DNA of 64,000 nt. Source: Bostrychus sinensis. Lineage: Eukaryota; Chordata; Actinopteri; Gobiiformes; Eleotridae. The DNA lies in contig CM036254.1 in assembly GCA_020698575.1 (NCBI GenBank), positions 26,998,526 through 27,062,525 on the forward strand. The letters run 5' to 3'. A model generated the notes under the pieces. The model was given only the letters and a program-made list of their open reading frames with translations, was not told the DNA's origin and did not search any database. A program made the position numbers and the translations under genes. Shown piece by piece: positions 57,721 to 64,000 of this stretch (position 1 is the first letter of the stretch; the number at the start of each line of letters is the position of its first letter).

Positions 57721-58230
57721 AGGGGCTATATCATGGTTTTATTTATCTTGTTTAAACCAATCTTGATCACTGCTTGAACAGCATTGCACGATTTACAACC
57801 TTTAAAAACATTATATGACTGAAAGAAAGCATTTCCAGTAATTACTTTACTATTGCTATATAGAAACAGGTAAAAGAGTGCAGTTCTGTTTGGCTCTCAG
57901 AAACAAAATAAAAGCCTTTTACTTCCTTAAACTTTGTGTATGATGCCAAAAAAAAAAAAAAAAAAAAAAAGATCTGTACACTGTTGTTTGGATAAATGAA
58001 TGTGAGCAGACTGGATGCAGAGGGCTTGTTGATTGGTCTTTGGAGTGGGCAGGGCTTTGTGGGAGAGGTAGAGGTTCATGGAATCCAGCGTTCTGAGGCC
58101 TCAGAAACTCAGTGCCAGAGACTACAGGATTACTCAAACAGGCGTGAACGAAACAAATTTTGATGAGGGAACAGCATTATAACATGGTAGAAAGCAAAAC
58201 AAAAAGTCAGTTTTGCATTCTTTAGCCCCA
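57721..58230 (-). mobile_element. piggyBac-like miniature transposon, family A copy 6
   Basis: Left TTAA at 57717-57720, then AGGGGCTATATCATGG. The right end CTTTAGCCCCA is followed by CTAA, a one-base change from TTAA. The interior matches copies 1 and 4 and contains a 23-A run at 57948-57970 that is absent from the others. Confidence 0.72.
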
Positions 58231-58857
58231 CTAACATGCATGGATTGTCTTAAGGCAGTAAGGGAAAAGTGGAGAGTACATGCTGATTGCAGATTTTCTC
58301 AGATGTCTAATATGGTCTCAAAATCCATTGTGAATCCTGGAAATCACACTCTATATAAGTCCACATTTTTAAAGGAAAGTGGCTCCTGATCTGGGACACA
58401 CATTCCCTGGTGCGATGCTTGTTTATGAAGCTATCATGAGTGCAGTTTTATTGCCTCATTACCTGCACTCACGTCACGTCTGTTCCTCTCTAATGCACTC
58501 GCAGAGGTGCCACTGACTCCCACCATGTTCCACTTACTTTGTGATTGATGCTTGAAAACAATGCAAAACAATCGGTTTGACCTCGTCCTGTGAAGTCATG
58601 TCTTGTTACTTCTATGACAGAATCACACCATGACGTTTTCTCTGCTTCTGTTTCCCATCTGTGTCTCTTTGCCGTTGCTCTGTCCGTGTGACTAATGGCA
58701 GGGTCCAGCGCTCATGTCCTTATATAGACCTCTGCTGTCTCGGGACGGGCCCAGGCTGGGACGGTGTGGGTGATGGTGGTGGTACTCACTCTCTCACCCC
58801 TTGCTAAGACTTAAAGGCCTGGGATAGTTTAGAGGTGCCCCAGGACATGCCAACATT
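58231..58857. other. Intronic DNA, possible regulatory stretch
   Basis: 58420-58800 lacks repeat signatures and is less AT-rich, with CACTCACGTCACGTCTG and GCCTCATTACCTGCACTC. A candidate conserved non-coding segment by composition only. Confidence 0.35.
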
Positions 58858-59010
58858 CAGTACTGTGCAAAAGTTTTACCAGGGTGTTAAAAATGCTGTT
58901 AACCAAGAATGCTTTAATAAATATATATATTTTTATTTTTTGTTATGAAAATCTCAGGAAAAGTCCATAATGAGCCAAGGACAAAATGCTTATTGTTTAG
59001 ATCCAGGAGT
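58858..59010 (+). mobile_element. Tc1-like transposon fragment
   Basis: CAGTACTGTGCAAAAGTTTT is a good match to fish Tc1-like termini. GATCCAGGAGTGTTTTAA at the right pairs loosely with the repeat at 32470-32500. No transposase remains. Confidence 0.5.
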
Positions 59011-59017
59011 GTTTTAA

Positions 59018-59140
59018 GGGGGCTTTATTATGCAAAAATCGACTTTTTTGAGCTTTCTACCATATTATAATATAATATAATATAATATGTTGTTCATCAA
59101 AAACATACCTGTAGAAGTGTTTTGTAATAATCTCGTGAAG
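59018..59140 (+). mobile_element. piggyBac-like terminus (fragment)
   Basis: TTAA at 59014-59017 is followed by GGGGGCTTTATTATGC, GAGCTTTCTACCATATTATA and CATCAAAAACATACCTG, the left part of family A/B. An ATAAT microsatellite at about 59067-59090 has grown inside it. The rest is missing. Confidence 0.6.
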
Positions 59141-59510
59141 GTAGCAGCCAATAGCTTTTTAGAATTAGAAAATTCACATTTCTTCTTCTTCTATAGGCCT
59201 ACTTTTAGCCTTGTCTCCTAAGAGCGTATGGCAGGATGGTTTAATGAATTTATCATTTCTCCAGCCCTAAGATAGTATATTTTGTTTTTATACTGTGCTG
59301 TTTTGAAACCACTTATTGTTCCAATACATCCAGTACAAAGTCAGTAGATGCCACAAACAGTTAAATGTTAATTTGACCAGCGCTGCAGTTAGAATTAGCC
59401 ATTTAATTTACCCTGTTATTCAAGTGTTATGAATAATCTTTATTGAGCACAACTACTTTTTATATTGCTGAACTATTGATTAAAAAAAAAAAGAAAAAAG
59501 AATAGAATAT
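59141..59510. other. Intronic DNA, no feature seen
   Basis: AT-rich; nothing supported. Confidence 0.4.
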
Positions 59511-59760
59511 CCTGGCGTTTCCATGGCGACCAATTCTCTTTTCTGTCCCTGATGGCGGCCGAGGAAACTGCACCAACTACTTCTGAAATAAATCGAGGCT
59601 TTTGTTACGGAGCTTAGTGCATCCCCTGGCGTTTCTTTTTAGGACACTCTTCACGTTGCACACTCGCGCAGTGCCTCATCAGGCCTAGTAATCGACATAG
59701 GGAGATCTCTCCTTAAATGGTAGACTGCCTCGGGTCCCTGTTTTCCACTGCACAGATGAA
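59511..59760 (+). promoter_or_regulatory. GC-rich promoter-like island in intron 1
   Basis: A CpG-containing patch in AT-rich surroundings, 1.7-1.9 kb before exon 2. It holds an RFX X-box-like GTTTCCATGGCGAC (59517-59530), a CCAAT (59530-59534) and a YY1-like GATGGCGGCC (59551-59560) that spans an ATG. CACGTTGCACACTCGCGCAG follows at about 59660. These are typical of start sites of housekeeping genes or of enhancers. Function is inferred from motifs only. Confidence 0.4.
59552..59617 (+). CDS. Short ORF of MAAEE type in the promoter-like island
   Basis: A 21-codon frame beginning ATGGCGGCCGAGGAAACTGC (MAAEETAPTTSEI...) and ending TAG at 59617. The start overlaps a YY1-like motif, as at many vertebrate start codons. 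There is no in-frame donor to join INPP5A exon 2. It could be a leader ORF, a relic of a retrocopy's 5' end, or chance. I do not recognise the protein. Confidence 0.25.
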   Translation: MAAEETAPTTSEINRGFCYGA

Positions 59761-60590
59761 ATGAAGCGCAGGTCTGGGAATAGCCTTTTAAAGTGGAGAG
59801 GCAAAGGGAGTTAGGGATGACAGATGGATAAGATTATAGAGTAAAAGAAGTAGAAAGGACAGAGAGATACTTGTCGATCGTGACCCTAAGAAATAGAGAC
59901 TACTGTGGAGGGGAGATCTTTGTTGCTGTGTTTAACCTGATGGTAGTAGAGTGGTTGAGTGAATGGTATGGACCAATCAAAAATTGGTTAACAGTGACAG
60001 GTTTGCAGTCTATCTATTTAATTATAAGTTGTTGTTATGCACATTGCTATTGTTTAAAACCACTGATATTTTCGAACGGATGAACATTTATAGGTATTTC
60101 AGTTCTAAAAGTTGATAAAAGAAGAGAGATGTCAAAATATCTCTACTGGTTGTAGTGTTGTATTACAATAATGGTTTGAGTCAGTAACACTTTAGAATAC
60201 CTCATCACTATTAAGTAGAAATAAAGCAATACATACGTAATTAAGGAGATTTTATTTAATACATAGTTTATTGATATAAAATCACCATTGATGATAAAAA
60301 TGTAGCATTGATATAACTGTTCAATGTTAGAAACTGTAATAACTATCTAACATTCAAGAAAACCCTAAAACATTGGTTAAAAACAAGCCAGTCATGTACT
60401 CATATATAATCTCTACTGTTTTCTGATCACAAGTTGATTTTATTGTCTTTATTGTAACTGGTCTTTGTGGTTCATTGTATGTCTACACTTGATATTATGT
60501 TTGTATCTGTATGTGTACTGTTTTATAGAGCCTGCCTTAGGACAGCTTCTTGTTACTAAAGGATTAAACATTAATAACAATGTTTATATC
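59761..60590. other. Intronic DNA, no feature seen
   Basis: No supported gene or repeat. Confidence 0.4.
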
Positions 60591-60956
60591 TAGGGCTGGG
60601 TGCTATTAAACGGTACCTTTGTGGTATCAAAAGGGAAGTTACGATACTACTGTTATCGAAAAAAATATTTTTAATTGATACCGAGTTTCAATACCTAGTG
60701 GGACCTTTAATGTTCCTTTGCATCTATGAATAAAAAACAAAACTGAATAAATCATACAAATTACTGTTTTTAACTTAAAGCTAAGAGATTTGCTGCAAAA
60801 TTGTTTCTTTTATTCAATGTTTGTGTTTTTTATGATTGTAGAAGATGAGTTAGCACACCACAGGTAACAGAAAAAGTATCGTTCAGGTACCGGTGTCGAA
60901 AACCAGGTATCTTTAAAGTATTGGTGTCGAAAAAATCTAAATGCTACTTAGCCCTA
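60591..60956 (-). mobile_element. hAT-like miniature element (GGTACC family), copy 2
   Basis: Left end TAGGGCTGGGTGCTATT; right end on the other strand TAGGGCTAAGTAGCATT. Flanks TTTATATC (60583-60590) and TTTATAAC (60957-60964) match at 7 of 8. The interior (GGTACCGGTGTCG, GAGTTAGCACACCACAGG) is the inverted form of copy 1 at 35723. Confidence 0.75.
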
Positions 60957-61452
60957 TTTATAACTCAGTGGTGTTTATCCATGTTGAAGTAATGCTATGC
61001 TATCAGTGTAATTTATATGCATACATAATGTTTAATTTTCAATGGACAAATATGTTTTAATACAACACTTACTTGATCATCAAATATTAATATGTATGTA
61101 TTTAAGAATATGCAATCATTAACTTCTAAAGCGGGACTGGTCATAGAGACTACTTCCACTACAATGTCAAGTAGCCATAAGCCATCTTTTCTTAATTTTT
61201 AAGTGGCGACAGTGGTTTGTTTGACTAGAGCTGTTTTACAATGCCTGTGGATAATAAAGTCATATTCCAATATTGATCCTCAATATTACATACCGGATGT
61301 TAGCCTATTAAGCTCCTCTATAGACATAACTTTACAGATCATTAACATGATATGGATCCTTTTTGCACAATTTCAGAATTTCACCTTAAGAAAAACAACA
61401 TTGTCAGTCAGTTGCTGCCATGTCACTAATTGTCTGTATTTTTTCTTTGCAG
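60957..61452 (+). other. 3' end of intron 1 with acceptor signals
   Basis: Contains the branch-like CACTAAT (61424-61430) and the pyrimidine tract ending in TTTTTTCTTTGCAG at 61452. No other feature is seen. Confidence 0.75.
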
Positions 61453-61494
61453 CCTGAAAACCTACAGAAGACATGGCTGCGGGAGTTTTACCAG
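61453..61494 (+). CDS. INPP5A: INPP5A coding exon 2 (residues 27-40)
   Basis: Encodes PENLQKTWLREFYQ, which continues directly from exon 1 and matches the known vertebrate INPP5A sequence after its first strand, with one visible substitution (Thr33 where mammals have Asn). Its 42 bp keep the frame: the acceptor is TTTGCAG|CCT and the donor CAG|GTAAGC (61495), both phase 0. The segment forms the helix after the first strand of the phosphatase fold. A skip of this exon would remove 14 residues in frame. Identification is firm although only 14 codons long, because the peptide and the phase both fit exon 1. Confidence 0.93.
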
Positions 61495-64000
61495 GTAAGC
61501 CTCTCTCTGTTTGTTTTTGGGCGGCAGTGAAAGCTCATACACAGAGATATTTTAATAAACTATACCCGCTCTCCTCTTGTGGGCCCACCTGCCTGTCCCA
61601 TGACACGGTCCAAAGCCAGATCTCTGCTGCAAATGGACTGGAAAATCTTCACAAAACAAATGTAGCTCAGGTGACTCAGCAGACTGCTGCAGCTCTCACT
61701 GTGTGTGACTGCCTGAGGACAAAGACCGTACTCTGTCAGTGCACTAATGCAGTGGTTTCTATAATAGCTTCATAGTTAATATGAATCACCAGCTCTACAT
61801 TTGGATCTATAGGATGGGACTGATGTCATAAAAAAAACTTGCAGTGCTATAAATGGCTGGTAGGAATGAAAGGATGCTACATGATGTTGAATTTAGATAC
61901 TAATGACATGCACATGTAGATGGAAAGGTGTCTTCGAGCAGATAGATTTCTCATTGCAGTTTTTACAAGTGGACAAAAACTTGTAAACAAAACCACGTGT
62001 GATGATGTTCAGGATGGGTGCAGGACTTTTAGTAGGATACTTATTCTGTTGTTACAGCTACAAATCTGTGAAAACTAGTTTGAGCGTCAAGGGCAGCTAA
62101 TACCACGTTGTTCTTGTTATTTCGCAACAGCAATGGCATGCTCCAAGCCGGCTGCTAGAGAAGCTGTTCAGGAGGCCGCTCGCACCCCCTCTCCTTCATT
62201 TTCTTGCTAAACATGGTAAATACCATTGGATTTTGTGTGTTTTCTCTAGCAGCTGTGCTTGTGCACGGCTCGTTATTGTTGCTATTAGCGTGAGCTGGTC
62301 CACTGCTGTTTATTTCCCGGCCACGTTAGGGTGGATTGTTAACTCCAAAAAGGCTGATGTTGTTTGATGCTGGGGCAGAACCAGGCTGGTTCATATTCAG
62401 ACCATAAGCAAACCCAAGCACAGTCTGTTTCTAAGCAGACTGATACCACCTCTTCAGATGGGTCCACTTTAAACTCTTAATTGAACTAATGTGTGAGTGA
62501 ATAGATGTTTGTTAATCTCTTTCTCTGCTAGCCCTGTGAGTAACTGATCTTTGTCCAGGGTGTGCTCTGCCTCAGGCCCAAAATAACTGGGACAGACTCC
62601 AGCCATTTGTGATGGCTAATGCAACAGTGTAATAAAATGAATTGTCTATGTTAACATTTTACTTTTGGTTCTAAAACCCTTGCATCGCTGATCGTCCAAT
62701 CAGAAAAGTGACCATTGTTTTGATTTAGACTTCAGTACTGTTTTTCACAAAGTAGTTGTTAGTTGGTTGCTCTTATTGCTAACCTTTTTATGTCTATCAC
62801 GCTTTGTGCTTTCTCAAATCCGGCCTTTTTGTTTGAATACATTCTCCACAAAATCATTGGCTTTTCAGTCTATGCACTTAATACGGTATTGAGCAGTAGG
62901 GCTATTATAGTAGCCAATAACTCATAATGAACCCTTGCGTATGGCCATATAATAATTATCACTGACACTCCAGCATCTCTCTGTCCCTCCCCTCATGTGT
63001 ACATCTGTTCCCTCCACACACTTCACCACAGCAGCAATAGCAGCAGCTGCAGTGGCCCACCATGTGTTGGTGTCATGGGACTGTGACCGCGTGGCCCCTC
63101 CATGGAGACTCCTCCATGTGATTGTGTCAGTCCACTCCCATAGAGACACATGTATGCCTTCTGTGTGTGGACTTTGAAATTCTTGTAAAGTTTGAAGTTG
63201 TGGCTTTAAGTTTTGAAGTTTCAGGTGATCAAGTTAAGTTATGTAGGCAGTGTTTTGCTTTTTTCAGTTTACATCAACATCAACTGAATTTTAAATAGCT
63301 GCAAAATGTTGAGGCCTTCACACTTGTCATAGTGATGACTGACTTAAGATCTAAGAATTTGATTGGTGGATTTTTAGGTTTTCAAACTTGCCATTTTGTT
63401 GACCTAAGAACCTCTTTATAAGGATCCTCTATAGACCGCAACAAATATCATACAAAATTAATACAAAATATATATTACCCTCTTTCCATCAAATCTATAA
63501 TAAGCTTACATTCATAAATAAATAACATATAAATAAATATTAACAATACACATAAGCTGTTGTCATTAGTTCATATACCTATTTAAAATATTCTAAGTGT
63601 GATATACCATATAAAAGGGCTCCCTAATACCTCAGAGGAAAGACTTTACTCTCCGTTTCATATCACAATTACAATAGAAGTAAATTTCCCATTCATTTTT
63701 GTCATAGACTTTTCAAAAAATGCTTATGTTAAGAGTTTAAAAGCTCGGCGGAGGCTAACCAGTGTGGTAACTCTTATGATAACATGATAACATCATTCAT
63801 TTCTAATAAAAAAGATGTTACTTCCAGAACTGAGGGGTCAAAAGCTTCACAGTGGGTCACAAGACAGCGAGTACCCCATACTCATCCTGCCCCTCAGTTT
63901 GTTTGTTTTTTTTTCGTTTTTTTTTTCAGTGCCCTGGTCACCATGAAAACAAAGGCACACAACAGTCCTGATGTCAACAATAACATTTGATTGGCTGTCA
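61495..64000 (+). other. INPP5A: INPP5A intron 2 (5' part)
   Basis: Starts with donor GTAAGC and runs to the window edge. I looked for a third exon with the expected HTHKPHFMALHCQE-type peptide and saw none. An L2/Maui-like tail lies at 62529-62645. 62140-62220 and 62985-63140 are less AT-rich but show no exon signals. Confidence 0.8.
62529..62645 (+). repeat. LINE L2/Maui-like 3' tail, diverged
   Basis: GTAACTGATCTTTGTCCAGG, GTGTGCTCTGCCTCAGGCCC, ACTGGGACAGACTCCAGCC follow the order of the fish retroelement tail at 1451-1580, with more decay. Confidence 0.5.

Larger units (their letters stand above)
3551..61452 (+). other. INPP5A: INPP5A intron 1 (57,902 bp)
   Basis: Donor GAT|GTAAGT at 3551 and acceptor TTTTTTCTTTGCAG ending at 61452. 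A CACTAAT branch-point-like motif places its A at 61429, 24 nt before exon 2. Both flanking exons are in phase 0, so the intron falls cleanly between Asp26 and Pro27. It holds most of the transposable elements listed here. Confidence 0.92.

Noticed and set aside
61473..61775. 100-codon frame starting MAAGVLPGK that overlaps exon 2
   Set aside because: It reads in a different frame from exon 2, runs across a clear GTAAGC donor and into intron 2, and has no recognisable motif.
62140..62220. Possible exon 3 after a CAACAG acceptor-like site
   Set aside because: The translation in all frames does not match the known continuation of INPP5A, and there is no strong pyrimidine tract or proper donor in phase.

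Overview
This window is vertebrate nuclear DNA, most likely from a ray-finned (teleost) fish. It carries two short coding exons with consensus splice sites, no prokaryote-style gene density, and many short AT-rich repeats of teleost type: hAT-like miniature elements, TTAA-flanked piggyBac-like miniature elements, tRNA-derived SINEs and LINE 3' tails. The species cannot be named from the sequence alone.

The only protein-coding gene I can support is the 5' end of INPP5A, the type I inositol polyphosphate 5-phosphatase, on the + strand. Its CpG-rich promoter and leader lie at about 2830-3472. They contain an inverted CCAAT box, a perfect palindromic CRE, a long GA tract and several short upstream ORFs. 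Coding exon 1 (3473-3550) gives residues 1-26. A 57.9-kb first intron (3551-61452) fills most of the window. Coding exon 2 (61453-61494) gives residues 27-40, and intron 2 runs off the right edge. I found no exon 3 before position 64000.

Region by region: 1-2830 is upstream DNA with repeats. 3551-9120 is intron with two fragments of a LINE coding end and a nested hAT/mariner cluster. 11.6-15.1 kb holds a hAT-like element, SINE-like tails and a piggyBac-like copy. 17.7-26.1 kb has a full SINE, two piggyBac-like families and nested hAT-like elements. 27.9-32.6 kb is a mosaic of hAT, LINE-tail and Tc1-like pieces. 35.1-48.8 kb is the densest repeat zone: a possible solo LTR, several hAT-like elements with recognisable 8-bp target duplications, SINEs split by later insertions, and two elements with palindromic termini. 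50.5-61 kb has further piggyBac-like and hAT-like copies and a small GC-rich, promoter-like island at about 59510-59760.

I see no rRNA or functional tRNA gene, no CRISPR array and no second host gene. The observations most worth following are: two related terminal-palindrome transposons, each with a minus-strand first-exon-like module; the promoter-like island with a short MAAEE-type ORF close to exon 2; the multi-uORF leader of INPP5A; and the nested insertions, which give a relative time order of transposon activity. All family names for repeats rest on recognition by eye, not on a database search.
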